Source: Apostichopus japonicus
Taxonomy: Eukaryota > Echinodermata > Holothuroidea > Aspidochirotida > Stichopodidae
Reading direction: 5' to 3'
NCBI RefSeq assembly: GCF_037975245.1
Contig: NC_092580.1
Span: 13,672,501-13,736,500 of the forward strand
Length of the DNA: 64,000 bases
Of the stretch, positions 29,701-38,994 are shown in pieces. A model generated the notes under the pieces. That model was given only the letters and a program-made list of their open reading frames with translations. It had not been told where the DNA came from and searched no databases. Within the stretch, counting starts at the first letter, position 1. Every line of letters starts with the position of its first letter. The translations under genes and the position numbers were made by a program.

Positions 29701-32700
29701 AATTTCTTCAATAGCCAACACAGCAACCACAGTCCTCCCAATAGCACTCAACAGGTCAAAGGTTTCTCTGTAATAGTTTGATAGAATAAATATTTAGCAA
29801 GGCTTCAAGTTGTTGGGGTGAAAGGTCAAGAGCCATGACTCTCTTCCTTTTTTACTAACAGCACAGGGCTACAATCGTGTAACAGCCTAGGTATGATAGC
29901 GATAACAAACACTATTTGACAATACAATATACATATATGTGTGTGTGATACTACTACTAGTCTACAGTGCCAGGTGTTGCCAGATATGGTCACAGTACAC
30001 AATTGACAGTATAGTACACACAGCCTTTCAACCATCACAGGACAGCTTCTTGCACAGTTAGTACAGTAGATCAGAACAAAGGTACTTTGAGGGCAAAGGT
30101 CACTCTTGCTTTTGAGATTATTTCCTGCTAAAGGGTAAGAAGGTTAGGGAAGAATAAATTCTGTGAGACTGAACTACTGCTTGGAAGCTACTACAGTAAC
30201 TACATACATCTATTGCTCAATACAACAAACAAGTAATACTGTTATTTACATACAATTAGATGTGATATTAAAGCACTAGATTGTATACAGTATATATACC
30301 AGACTAACCCATACTGATAGCTCATATGAAGTAGTATTCATACAGTATTGTATGCTGCCAGTGCAATCACTGCTATCAACATTACTCCAATGGTACTGGT
30401 GTTGATGGAACAACTTATAAAGCCCTCTGCAAACTAACCTTGAACAACTATAGGCTCAGTGTTGATACTATTCAACTGGTGTACATAACAAAAGTAACTC
30501 TGTAAATTTAATTCCACTGTCTATACACTGTGTATGAATTCAAGGACAACACTCTGCGTAAACCTCACACATCTACAACAAAGGAGACAAAATTACCCAA
30601 AATGGCCACCATAATCATTTCACTTGGATTTTGTGACATGGTCATTTCAGTATATATAGCTCTCTCTGATCCTTGAACAGTACTACTGAAGCATTGCAAG
30701 TATTTTGAGATGAGTAGTACTTATTCTATCCCTGGCCTTATTCCTTTTGAGACAGATCATTTGTACACTTGCAATTTTAAATGAAACTACAGTTCTAACC
30801 CTTTCAAATTATGGTAACATCATCTCACAAGCAATCCAGCGAGGCTAGATATTTCCATACTTTGAACTTTCTGCAAAGTTCACAATGCATTCAAACTGAT
30901 ATGCTACTATTCGTAGGGAATGTAAAGTGTTAACTTTACTAAAATTTCCTGCACACACGTTTCCTAGTCTTGGCGGTTTCCCTCTATTGTTCTCCGCAAA
31001 GCCGACTGCAAACCACTGCAGAGCGATATGAAAAGACACTTTACAATGAAATGAACTGATAAAACACCCTAGTACTAATGTTTTCTCTTCTTATTTTGTC
31101 AACAACTATCTGGATTTCTTTTTGCTTTCTTCTTATAAATGTCCCACGTAACCTGGTTCGGATGGTTGCAAGGTTTTCAAACCCTAGACATATAGTCCTT
31201 CTACATATATGCAAAACTGTTTTTGTCGAAAGTGCAATAAACTGGAAAAAGGGATGCGATCAGTTAGTTTCTTTATTCCGAAACATCAGAATGGCTGCTG
31301 TGTTATATCTGCATTTTTAAATAAATATGAAGAAGTGACAAACTTCCTAACATTATACATGTGCTTACAGAAGGTATACGATAGGATGGTCACAAACCTC
31401 CTCCAACTTAAAGTAACTTTAACAGCGATCAAAGCTCCACAAACAGTGCAGAGTACCTAAAATATTTCCAGACATCTGATTGTAGAGTATAACCTAATCA
31501 TTTCATCAGACAATATCTAATGGCCGCTTATGTAGAAACAAACCTGTGCAAACGCGCTGTAAAGTTAGCAATGTGAATTTGCAATTGCCTTTAAATCGTG
31601 TACTAATTTGTGTACTAATTTGTGAAAATGGTGATACGTTTCTGAAATGTTGGCATTCTTTGTGAAGTTTGTCTACAGGGTACCACTGTCTAGTTGGCTT
31701 CTTACTTGCACACATTTATTAATTATTGTGGGATTGGAAATTCTGAGGGTATAGCTGGTGTTTTGCAGGGAGGTTTTTGCAGGGAGTGGGGGATAAAAAG
31801 TAGACCTTTCAAATTAAACATTGTAAGTTGTTATTATTTATTGTTTTTTGTGGTAAATATGACTGGCACAGAAACATATCATCAAATGTCTAATTCAACT
31901 TACTTTCCCTCATATGGTGAACCTTAAAGTGCTGTTTACTGACCAATACAATGACTTAATGTTGAAAAATTCTACCCCCCCCCAAAAAAAAAGAGATGCC
32001 AGGGTTTCACCATAATACCTTTTTTATTCATTCAAAAACTGATGTTTTTGTTTGTTTGCAATTAGCAACTCATCTGCAAAAAGGCAAGGGAAACACTATG
32101 ACATTAAAATTATTAACAGTGAAATTGATCTTGGTGAAAACTCCCGGTTGTGGTAAAGAAAAGGAAAACAGGGAGAGCAAGATTGTTGGACGATGGCCAT
32201 TTGAACCAAAGCCTTCCATGTGCTTAAAATGTAACATGATACATGGCTTGATATTACTACTAGTATGGCTTACACTGCATCCATTTTATAACCATCTCAT
32301 AATATTACCAGTTATTTGCATAATTTCTATACTAAATTATTTTAAAAAAAAAAGTGTTCCTCCACTTCATTGAGATATGTTTCTTTCAAACGGTATGTCA
32401 CTTGCATTTCCTTATTCTTTTTGTAGCCTACCTTAGCATTTCTAATCCTTTCAATATTACAACTCCTAAATTCTATTCCAAAATCTTAGTTTTCTTGTTC
32501 TATAGAACTTAAAAAACCACAGTTCACAAATTTAGTTCCCCAACAGTTGTACTCATATTTGTACAATAACTGCAGTGTACAGCCCAACGTGTGAATACAG
32601 ACAAAGCTTCAACCAAGTGTATTTACCTTCCGTGACGTATGCAATCTACCTCATCATTTTCAACGTTGGGATCCACCCCAAATACGGCTTACGACGCCAT

Positions 32701-33278
32701 ATTGAAAACCTCCTCCCAATCCAAATATTCATGCCTTATGATGGCAAATATGTCATAAATATCATTTTAAGACTTACATTTAACTATTAATAATGTCATT
32801 ACTGAATGGCCATCACTTCTGCTATCTATTTCTTTGTTTTTACGCCACAGGGTCAGTTGTTTCGGACAAAAACTAGGCTTGACATAGGGCACAAAGGGGT
32901 CAAAGTTAAGGGGACAAACAAGGCCCTGTATAGCACCAATATACCGCGAAAATTCGGTTCGAGTATACGTGGCTTGTTAGCTAAGATTTTCATCGTAAAA
33001 ATCAGACATTTGCGTAAAAAAAGGATGCAAAATGTTCGGATATGATTAGTATGATTTTACTGGGCGGCAATGATTATCAACGACGCCAAATTAAACGCTA
33101 AACACAAATCGCGCTCTGCAAAACAGGCTACGATACTGCAAACGTGGGTTTTGTGCACAGTGATGGTTCGTGAACATACGCCTGCCAAAAAAACGTCAAA
33201 GATAAGCCGAAACGACAAGAGTATTAATATTAAATACATTAAACGATACATAAAACTTTAACTTATCGTTCACTTACC
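5416..33278 (-). CDS. NR2C: NR2C (TR2/TR4-type) orphan nuclear receptor, whole gene
   Basis: Nuclear transcription factor of the testicular-receptor 2/4 subfamily, which binds direct repeats of AGGTCA as homo- or heterodimers. Fifteen coding exons were rebuilt on the minus strand. All donors are GT, all acceptors AG and every phase joins, giving 2145 nt (714 residues plus stop). Order: acidic, Q/V-rich A/B region (residues 1-216); C4 zinc-finger DNA-binding domain with cysteines 217, 220, 234, 237, 253, 259, 269 and 272 and an EGCKG P-box; hinge with the NR2C-typical [16 protein letters not shown]; Thr/Gly/Ser-rich linker; ligand-binding domain from about residue 490 with [20 protein letters not shown] and [11 protein letters not shown]-terminus [12 protein letters not shown]. 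It is about 100 residues longer than vertebrate TR4, mostly in the A/B region. The LBD is nearer TR4 ([12 protein letters not shown]) than TR2, but an invertebrate single-copy ancestor is likely. The 5' exon and both UTR ends are inferred. Confidence 0.93.
6501..6638 (-). CDS. NR2C: NR2C exon 15: LBD
   Basis: Acceptor CCAACAG, donor GTATGT. Encodes [56 protein letters not shown] and [10 protein letters not shown] are NR2C hallmarks. Confidence 0.96.
7176..7315 (-). CDS. NR2C: NR2C exon 14: LBD
   Basis: Acceptor TTAATTCCAG, donor GTGAGC. Encodes [46 protein letters not shown]. Matches the TR4 segment [20 protein letters not shown]. Confidence 0.96.
7617..7850 (-). CDS. NR2C: NR2C exon 13: start of ligand-binding domain
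   Basis: Acceptor CTCCTTCCAG, donor GTGAGA. Encodes [12 protein letters not shown]..., [20 protein letters not shown] and [20 protein letters not shown], then [14 protein letters not shown]. The motif order is as in vertebrate TR4. Confidence 0.96.
8190..8331 (-). mobile_element. tRNA-derived SINE with A and B boxes
   Basis: Read on the minus strand, the element begins near AGCACTGTGGGCAATGG (A-box-like). About 40 bases later comes GGTTTCGATTCC, one base longer than the pol III B-box consensus GGTTCGANTCC. A body follows with CACCCAGGTGTATAAATG, which recurs at 49.37 kb. The inverted repeat AACTTCATTT/AAATGAAGTT flanks its end at 8163-8184. It lies in the NR2C intron between exons 13 and 12. 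Confidence 0.7.
8647..9078. repeat. Minisatellite of ~72-bp monomers in a 215-bp higher-order array
   Basis: Six units share ACCAAATCTGCTGCCCACCC, a CCACTGG/ATTATG variant and TACTACTTACC. ACTTAC (minus-strand GTAAGT) falls at 8709, 8780, 8855, 8924, 8995 and 9069. Positions 8709/8924, 8780/8995 and 8855/9069 are 214-215 apart with matching variants, so three-monomer blocks were duplicated. The last ACTTAC is the real exon 12 donor. Confidence 0.92.
9075..9217 (-). CDS. NR2C: NR2C exon 12: [12 protein letters not shown]-type linker
   Basis: Acceptor TTTCCAAG, donor GTAAGT at 9074. Encodes [20 protein letters not shown], then [20 protein letters not shown] and GPNSGAGG. The [10 protein letters not shown] block is diagnostic for TR2/TR4. 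The donor directly abuts a minisatellite that repeats the donor sequence. Confidence 0.9.
9445..9554 (-). mobile_element. MITE family M1, short copy
   Basis: Bounded by CAGGCAATAAATTAGTG and TCAATTAATCCCTG, which are imperfect terminal inverted repeats. The interior, read in minus, has GATCCCGGTATCGCATTT and repeated TGCTACAC, as in the copies at 12.6 and 19.1 kb. Non-autonomous DNA element, 110 bp. Confidence 0.65.
9709..9914 (-). CDS. NR2C: NR2C exon 11: linker between hinge and LBD
   Basis: Acceptor TCTCTCAG, donor GTAATC. Encodes [20 protein letters not shown], a threonine-rich run, [16 protein letters not shown] and GDAQM. TR2/TR4 carry the corresponding TGLLD...NIQ and LSTLANVVTSLA motifs. 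Confidence 0.9.
10166..10672 (+). other. Longest open reading frame, 168 codons, antisense in NR2C intron
   Basis: An uninterrupted ATG-initiated frame in the intron between NR2C exons 11 and 10, opposite in strand. The translation ([20 protein letters not shown]...) is not low-complexity at its start, but I recognise no domain, signal peptide or paralogue. In 64 kb of AT-rich sequence one ORF of this size is not surprising. Listed so that it can be checked, not as a gene. Confidence 0.15.
10690..10850. repeat. Imperfect (AAT)n-type microsatellite
   Basis: About 160 bp of AATAATAATGTTAATAAT-like sequence with scattered G/C interruptions. It produces spurious long Ile/Asn-rich ORFs on both strands. 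Confidence 0.9.
12376..12507 (-). CDS. NR2C: NR2C exon 10: hinge
   Basis: Acceptor TTTCCACCAG, donor GTTTGG after TCA G. Encodes [20 protein letters not shown], then [20 protein letters not shown] and FVS. The [11 protein letters not shown] block closely matches the vertebrate TR2/TR4 hinge (IYIRKDLRSPL). 132 bp, with partial codons at both ends that join correctly. Confidence 0.94.
12633..12875 (+). mobile_element. MITE family M1, copy with internal 21-bp triplication
   Basis: Starts CAGGGAATAAATTCATCC and ends near AAATTATTCCATG, forming imperfect inverted termini. Inside, a 21-bp unit containing GCTATGCAAAGTGG is repeated three times at 12659-12724. The 3' half (ACACAGGAAC..., AGCCTTCGAAACTG) matches the copies at 19.2 and 49.6 kb. 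It lies between NR2C exons 10 and 9. Confidence 0.7.
14766..14945 (-). CDS. NR2C: NR2C exon 9: remainder of the DNA-binding domain
   Basis: Acceptor CCTCCTCCTAG, donor GTAAGT. It encodes [20 protein letters not shown] through [15 protein letters not shown] and supplies six of the eight zinc-binding cysteines and the EGCKG P-box. This is the most confidently identified part of the receptor. Confidence 0.97.
15547..15763 (-). CDS. NR2C: NR2C exon 8: end of A/B region and first half of zinc finger 1
   Basis: Acceptor CCATTGTAG, donor GTGAGA after TCA G. Encodes 72 codons plus one base, beginning [18 protein letters not shown] and ending [11 protein letters not shown]. The split glycine after DKAS sits at the intron position typical of NR2C genes. 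Confidence 0.95.
16481..16582 (-). CDS. NR2C: NR2C exon 7 (102 bp)
   Basis: Acceptor AATTTTGCAG, donor GTAATG, 34 codons in phase 0-0, beginning [20 protein letters not shown] and ending VEAFK. Part of the A/B region upstream of the zinc fingers. Confidence 0.82.
16739..16953. repeat. 34-bp minisatellite, about six copies
   Basis: Units of GATATTTTGTGTGGACACTA followed by GGTGGACTCACACT, with small indels that increase towards the high-coordinate end. In the NR2C intron between exons 7 and 6. The two central copies are identical. Confidence 0.9.
17329..17382 (-). CDS. NR2C: NR2C exon 6 (54 bp mini-exon)
   Basis: Acceptor TTTAACCCAG, donor GTATGT, 18 codons in phase 0-0: [18 protein letters not shown]. 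It joins exon 7 in frame. Confidence 0.72.
17383..19549 (-). other. NR2C intron, exons 6-5
   Basis: Apart from MITE M1 at 19112-19339, no coding or RNA feature was seen. A polypurine stretch lies near 17630-17680. Confidence 0.6.
19112..19339 (+). mobile_element. MITE family M1, near full-length copy
   Basis: Starts CAGGGAATAAATTACC and ends TTAAATAATTCCCTG, inverted repeats of about 15 bp. The first part contains CCCAGTACAGGAAATA-type direct repeats. No clear target duplication was seen. Confidence 0.7.
19550..19606 (-). CDS. NR2C: NR2C exon 5 (57 bp mini-exon)
   Basis: Acceptor TTGGTAAG, donor GTAAGA, 19 codons in phase 0-0: [19 protein letters not shown]. Ser/Glu-rich, suited to a disordered activation segment. 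Confidence 0.68.
20853..21090. repeat. Dispersed repeat family R2, copy A
   Basis: Contains TGTAGGCTTTCTTTTCAATA, TAGCCAAATATTGAAATT, CATCAAAAGCTAAGAATT, TGGCTTTTCATGTAGCATCC and GAAGTAGGCTCTGAGGGATG. It matches 24209-24447 almost base for base; the core also occurs inverted at 39.3 and 45.1 kb. In the NR2C intron between exons 5 and 4. Confidence 0.88.
22847..22903 (-). CDS. NR2C: NR2C exon 4 (57 bp mini-exon)
   Basis: Acceptor CACTTGCAG, donor GTAAAT, 19 codons in phase 0-0: [19 protein letters not shown]. It starts with V and ends with Q like its neighbours. Confidence 0.72.
23090..23149 (-). other. Candidate alternative NR2C mini-exon (60 bp)
   Basis: On the minus strand, AG at 23151-23150 opens a 20-codon phase-0 frame, [20 protein letters not shown], closed by GTAAAT at 23089. 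Size, phase and the terminal QVQ resemble the other mini-exons. The upstream pyrimidine tract is poor, so this is a hypothesis only and is not in the 714-residue model. Confidence 0.25.
23687..23730. repeat. Perfect 17-bp hairpin
   Basis: GTTGTACCAGGGAGTTG at 23687-23703 is the exact reverse complement of 23714-23730, with a 10-base loop. Pairing stops at both ends. In an NR2C intron. Confidence 0.85.
24209..24447. repeat. Dispersed repeat family R2, copy B
   Basis: Very similar to 20853-21090 over about 235 bp, same orientation, ending at GTAGCTGGTTGCATTTGA. Flanks differ, so it is a separate insertion or dispersed duplication. In the NR2C intron between exons 4 and 3. Confidence 0.88.
24896..24958 (-). 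CDS. NR2C: NR2C exon 3 (63 bp mini-exon)
   Basis: Acceptor TTTTGTAG, donor GTAAGTG, 21 codons in phase 0-0: [20 protein letters not shown] then A. Vertebrate TR2/TR4 A/B regions have similar short Q-V-T segments. Support comes from splice signals, open frame and composition, not from strict homology. Confidence 0.72.
24959..28293 (-). other. NR2C intron, exons 3-2
   Basis: AT-rich intron. A G-run is at 25066-25081 and small (TA)n tracts near 26530. Near 26540-26880 two similar stretches both contain the motif AAATTACC. No exon with convincing signals was found. Confidence 0.55.
28294..28430 (-). CDS. NR2C: NR2C exon 2: start codon and acidic N-terminus
   Basis: The minus-strand exon opens after an AG acceptor at 28431-28432. 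It has 11 nt of 5'UTR, then ATG at 28419-28417, and encodes 42 residues beginning [20 protein letters not shown]. It ends at GAG followed by GTGTGA. The acidic, V/Q-rich composition matches the downstream mini-exons, and phase 0 joins exon 3. No upstream in-frame ATG lies within the exon, so this is the best start. Confidence 0.78.
28431..33277 (-). other. NR2C first intron (inferred)
   Basis: 4.8 kb with no supported coding sequence. Contains a (GA)n tract at 28469-28500, a (TA)n tract near 28690 and several short CA/TG runs. Its existence depends on the inferred 5'UTR exon. Confidence 0.4.
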
Positions 33279-33425
33279 GTCTTAGGGATTTTGTCCACTT
33301 TCCCGAAGTATTTTGGGCCGGTTTTTGGTAACAAATTTCTCTGCGAAGGTCAGAGTTCGTGACCCACTGCCGGGTTGTTGAGTGAGCGTTACAGGAAAAT
33401 GATGTGGGTTATAATTGACGTCACA
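33278..33425 (-). promoter_or_regulatory. Probable NR2C 5'UTR exon and promoter
   Basis: The minus strand shows a strong donor (GACG then GTAAGTG) at 33278/33277 that could splice to exon 2 at 28430. Just upstream on that strand lie an AGGTCA-N7-TGACCC inverted repeat (33347-33365) and a perfect palindromic CRE, TGACGTCA, at 33416-33423. The cluster fits a transcription start near 33.3-33.4 kb. The 5'UTR exon and start site are inferred, not proven. Confidence 0.5.
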
Positions 33426-35357
33426 AAATAAAGCGCTCTGACTGGTTTACATATATATTTGCATTTTAAATGAGCACAAGTCACATGCTCAGTCACCTGA
33501 TAAAGTACATCATATTAGGGTTTCTGACCAAAAATATATGGAGACGTCAGCCAATTATCAGCTATGATATAAATGTAATGTTTGTTCATATTTGTTGGTA
33601 TTTGATAAATGATTTTACTTCAGTCGCTTCTCGCAATCAAGACTCTTCTTTTCCCCCAGCTTTGGACACGTTGAATCAAAAGTTTGGCAATGGGGAGGAA
33701 CCGATATTTAGAAAATAACTATTTAGCTGTTGCATTTAAACCTTTACTGGTCAGCATTATAAATGCTAATCTCTACGTAGTATCAAATTTAACATTTGAC
33801 GGCGGTGTTTGTTCAGTACCTGCCAAATAAAACATCTGTTTGTCAACGAAAGACGTCAAGTAAAAGCAATGAATGATCGAATCCAGAAGGAATCCTCAGA
33901 TCTTCGCTTCTGTAAATTATCATAACCTCAAATCAGCATCTTGAATCTACACCGGCTGCAACTGAAGTGAAGAGTCTGTCAATTGTCTGAAACAACTTGT
34001 ATAGGACAGGTGAACAGTTAGCTAGGCTAACCAAGGCAACCATATGGGCATCGCAAAGTAGCCGAGTACAGGCCCAGCCTAAATAAAGTTAAAATATGAC
34101 ATTATTTTAATAGGCTACTATTATTTTATGACTAAGCTGTACCTTAGTGGCTAATACTGAATGTTGCCATTTCTTTTGGTACACCTAATACCTCACTCAT
34201 TTGAAACCTCACTACATAATATTTTCTGTACATGCAGTCAACATCCTGTTATCAATATAGTTTTGATCCCCGATTTTGCCTCCACCCCAAAAAGAAGACT
34301 GTGGACTTTGTCAATATTATTGAAAACTTCCATGTTGTGTTGTTCTCAAATTATAATTTTATCACCCAATGTGACTGAGCCTTCACCCCAGAACAGAGGC
34401 GCAGTGGATTTGATTATTTTCATGAAACAATGTATTCTGCAGGCTCTATGACCAAATCATAGATGCCTTTAGAAAGGAGGCTTAGTGGATAATATTGTGA
34501 CAACTCACACATAATGTTGCATCATTCTCAAAATAAAAGTAAATACTACTGGTGTCACTGTCAGTGTCACTGAGCCCTAGTTTTCAGAAAGTTAGTTTCC
34601 AATTGTATAGGGGAATTCTATAGTTTAGGAAGAGTTTTACATTTGTAGAACCAGATAAACGAACAAAATAAAACGAAACAGTTGATGAAAGTCATAGTAG
34701 TGTATATTCAAACGTTTTCGAAGATTTCCCATCTTCCTCGTCAGGAAATAGATAATAATATAGTCACTTATGTATAGTGCATACGAAAGTTGTAGTATTA
34801 ATGATGACTATCCATGTTCAAAGATATAGGAGGTTCTAAAATAAGTTGAGTATATATGACGATCCATGTTGAAATAGTTGATTGTTTAAAACGGGTTTGA
34901 GTTTCTTGATGTACAGTGCCTCCTTAATTTTAATTTCAAAGTCTGTATAGCCGCTGTCTATGACACTAAAGTTGGTGATGTAAGCTGTTCGGCAGTCTAT
35001 ACAGTGAGTGATATGCTCATAGATTGCAGATTTGTCAGATAAGTGCTACTTTAGTGTCATAGACAACTAAAGTGCTGAACAACAGTATTCCTCCATAGGT
35101 TAATTTGATTTGGTCATGGGACTTACAGTTTAAGTTTGCATGGATCTACATGGTCCAAAGATTCCCTCCAAACTTTCATTCCTTGTTTGATTCCTTGCCG
35201 GAGGCAAATAGAATCTATGCGGTGGTGATGGTGTGTGTGTGTGTATGTTTGTGACACATGCAAGAGTTACTGGTGGATTAACTTCATAATTGGTTTGTGG
35301 ATCTGTATTATTGAGTACAAGAAGCCTATTGTTTTTGTGAAGTTCAATGGTCATTTG

Positions 35358-35373
35358 AGGTCAATAGAGGTCA
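35358..35373 (+). promoter_or_regulatory. Perfect DR4 nuclear-receptor motif
   Basis: AGGTCA, four bases (ATAG), AGGTCA. TR2/TR4, thyroid and LXR-type receptors bind this arrangement in vertebrates. It sits in a repeat-like stretch that recurs at 43.1 kb, so function is uncertain. Confidence 0.45.
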
Positions 35374-35485
35374 AAGGCTGAAAACTTTGTGAACATGATA
35401 CCTCAGAAAAGTTAATTTTTGTTGAACTTCATACATGGTACATTGGTTCAACTGTTGAATACAAAAATCCTATTAAAATTGATGG

Positions 35486-35498
35486 AGGTCATAGGTCA
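35486..35498 (+). promoter_or_regulatory. Perfect DR1 nuclear-receptor motif
   Basis: AGGTCA, one base (T), AGGTCA. DR1 is a preferred element of NR2C and other NR2 receptors. It is about 0.8 kb upstream of the first identified EOGT exon. Confidence 0.45.
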
Positions 35499-36286
35499 TT
35501 TGCAGTCAACCTTGAAAGTGAAATCTTAAAATCTTGTAAATTCTTGATAACACAAGAAGTATATATCTTCCTTGAACTTCATACCTAGTGTGTAGCCTCA
35601 GCCTGGTGAAATGCAATTCGTATTGAAATCACATGAGGTCAACAGGCAGCAAACCTTTTAAACATGATAACTCCAAAATTAAAGCTATAATTAATCTGTT
35701 AAGTCTCCAATACTATAATTTTAGTGGTATTAAAAAAAAGAGTAAATTTCAACTTCATTACTTCAAACTTATGCCACTTGGCTAGTCAAGTGAGCAAACT
35801 TTATAGTTGTGAGGTTTCTAACATCAACCAGTTTTTTAAAAAAAAAAGGTTAACATAATCAAGTAAGAAAATAAACTGCTATTTAAACTTGATGGTCTGA
35901 TACTATAATTTTTTTCATCATATTGTTATAATATTAGATCATAAGAGGTCAAACATACCAATGTCTTAAAAAGAAAAAAAGAGAAAGTGTTTTCTTTTAG
36001 ATATTTGAAGACCAGGTTTGTTGCTAATGTCATAATTTATTCCCTTTATAATCCTTCCTAGTTTTGATCTATATAGGCCTATCATTAATTATGCATTTTT
36101 TTTATCTACATGCAATTTTTTTTCTACTTTCAAATTGCAAAACATTGACAAGCTTTTTCTCATTTCACTCTCTTAGACTCACGCTTCATCAAAGTGATGA
36201 TGTTCTATCCAAGTGTCCAGCATTTCTCTGCTTTCACCCTTTCTCTATTTACTTTCAACTTTGGCCTTTTTACCTTTGGGCAAGAG

Positions 36287-36379
36287 CTTTTCCTCCATCC
36301 GAGCCATTACCCATTTGTATTATATTCGAACCCCGAGTTTGGTGAAGTCTGCAAATTGGACTCTTCATGTCCCTCCAAA
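36287..36379 (+). CDS. EOGT: EOGT first identified exon
   Basis: Pyrimidine-rich acceptor CCTTTGGGCAAGAG, donor GTAGGT after AAA. Encodes [20 protein letters not shown] then [11 protein letters not shown], matching human EEHIPFFLHNN...VCRKDSLCPYK. The start could be 36285 (alternative AG). The open frame continues upstream to an ATG at 36197 with a hydrophobic stretch, so an unspliced 5' end is a second possibility. Confidence 0.75.
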
Positions 36380-38959
36380 GTAGGTATTTTTGTTCTCACT
36401 TCTTTCCTTATAAGCTGTTATTGCATTCTTATCCACAGATTTTGAATGAGATATCAACTCTAAAGCATCACTGATCTGTATAAGAGATCTGGAAATACAC
36501 AGAGCATAAATAATTGATAAAACTATGACAATATGAACGTGAATTATGGCTGGCTTCTATGTCAAGGCAAATTTTAAGGATTTTTTAGTTAATGTCCCAT
36601 AGACAACAAAATCTGACATTTTGGTGGTTGGAACAGTAACTTTGGCTGTCCAGAAAATATGTTGCAAAAATAGCAAATGACTATTATGTACACTGTAGGA
36701 GAGATGTATATGTTTGATGAATAGAACACCAGCTTTTAAAGTTCAATATCTCCAAACTGATGGAGGATGTTACCAAGGTAATCATTTTACCATTTGAGAT
36801 GTACTTAGTTACAATGTAATCTGAATTTGATGTAAACAGCTAGTTGTCCAGCAGACGACATCCAAACCTGATTTTGGTTGTCTGAACAGAAATTTGGAAG
36901 TCTTGGACAACCGTAATTACCATTAAATTTGCCCTGCATGCTAACATTCAGTATAGTTAATGCTTTACTCCATTAGAAGCAATTTTTTAATTTGAATTTT
37001 CTAGAAAGCCTACACATGCTGCAGCGCTTGGCTTTAGTGCTGTAGTTTTTGGTTACGATGCTGAAGGCTCAGTAAACTTAAGTCCTGCTGGTGTGTGTGT
37101 ATGTGACGGCTAGCTTGTAAATTCTGATATCACAACACACAAAAGTTGAATCAATGTCATACTTGGTAGGTGGATGCTCCATGATGTGTAGATGTGCCCA
37201 ATTGTTCTTGGTCTCCATGACTTGAATAATGAGTGGGCGGGGCTTAACATAAGATTCATGACCTCTTCGTCAACCATATGGCTGATTTAGTTCATATTTG
37301 GTATGGTGACGTAACTATGTAGTAAGTATATGTTCTTTGCAACAACAATTTTTACCTCATTAATATTCATGAATGGGTGGGGCTGAATGGGAAAGGAAGT
37401 CATCAATACCAGCTATTAAACACGATTGCTCAACAAACACACATTGAATGAATGTCATACTTGGTAGGTAGATCTATGCCCCAAGATGGGTACAGTGTTT
37501 TGGTTCCCATGACATAAAAATTAATAATGGGCGGGCTTAATGTTAAATTGGATCATAGCGGTATGGTGATGTTGGTACATAGTAAGCACCTTTTCATGAT
37601 GTTTCCAACTTTATGTCATGTTCCATGGTTTTCATCCTTGGCATATTAGGTTTGTCACACTTTATTCATAACATCAACCAAGTTGTTTTTGTGTGCATAT
37701 TATGAACATTAATCAATGAGCATAAAATTCTTAATCAGATTTCTATGCAGTAGTATGTCTCATTAGCTTTATACATGTGCTAAAATAATATAATGTAAGT
37801 TTACAGGTACATACTTATGAGATCATAAACTTTGACCTCATTAATATTCATGCATATCTGTTTTTTATACTGTGTCACTAAAAAGACTTTATCAACATGT
37901 ACCTTCCTTCATATGTTGCTACATTAGTAATTAGATAATCCCACTTCCTTTTGGTGTGTAAAAGTTCATGAATATTAACATGTATGGCTTACCACACTAT
38001 GAATATGTTTAGACATCGGAACCACTAAACCTTTTTGTTTTCTGGTTGGATTTTCAAACCCTTCATAACATTTATCATGATTTGTGCACTTATACATTAC
38101 AGGAGAAGCAAACCAAATTAAGGTCTTTAATCTTATGTGATAGTGAATCTTATGTTGAACAACTTCTCCATCATCAAAGAAACAAAATAAATATCATGGT
38201 TATTATGTCAAGTGGCTGGCATTTTTTCAATCTGTGGTTATTGTCAAGTAAAAAAAGCTTTTTTTTTAAAAGAAATATTGCATAAACAAATCAAGGTGAA
38301 CTTAAAAAAATGGCAATTGAAGCACATGCAATGTTGAACATAAATCTCATGATAATTATGTAGATATGGTAATGGTTAAATTAGTTTTGTTAGCTTATTT
38401 TTCTTACGTTTTAAAGAAATTTAAGTTTTCAATCATCCTTTTTTATTTTTTTTATTTTTCAATTTTTCTTTACTGTAAACCTTTGTCAGCCTTAGACTGC
38501 TCACAACTCTCGATCCTTGGCACATGCTTTCCAAAGTTTCCAGCCTTATTTCCCTTTCATAATTCCCTTTTCAAGGCATTTACAGTAGTATGCATTTGCA
38601 ATTACCTATATTTACCTGCAATTTTAGAATTGATTTATCTACAGGTTCTGCTAAGCTCAAATATATTCACCTTTTAGCAATAGTAGAGAACCAGTGGATG
38701 TATTAGTTTCTTCTGCGTTTGTTTGACCATTTGTAGGCTATGATAGTTCCCTGCAAACTTTGATATTTGCTCCTCATCATTCTCAAGCACATATAACTAC
38801 TCAAAAAGTCTAACTCCAATTTGGACATGTACGTAACTTAGCAGATGAACTTACACAGAACCACATAATGCCGACCAATATAGAGTACTTGAATTCTGTT
38901 ACCTGAAATTGTTGGTTTCCCTGACACTTTCATCAATATCAGCCGACAGAGTATACTTG

Positions 38960-38994
<35 letters not shown>

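Larger units (their letters stand above)
33426..36286. other. Head-to-head region between NR2C and EOGT
   Basis: No coding exon could be confirmed, although EOGT lacks a secretion signal in the identified exons and its first exon(s) should lie here. An ATG at 34161 opens MLPFLLVHLIPHSFE, which is signal-peptide-like but has no confirmed donor. 35.2-35.9 kb is a degenerate repeat rich in AGGTCA motifs. Confidence 0.5.
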
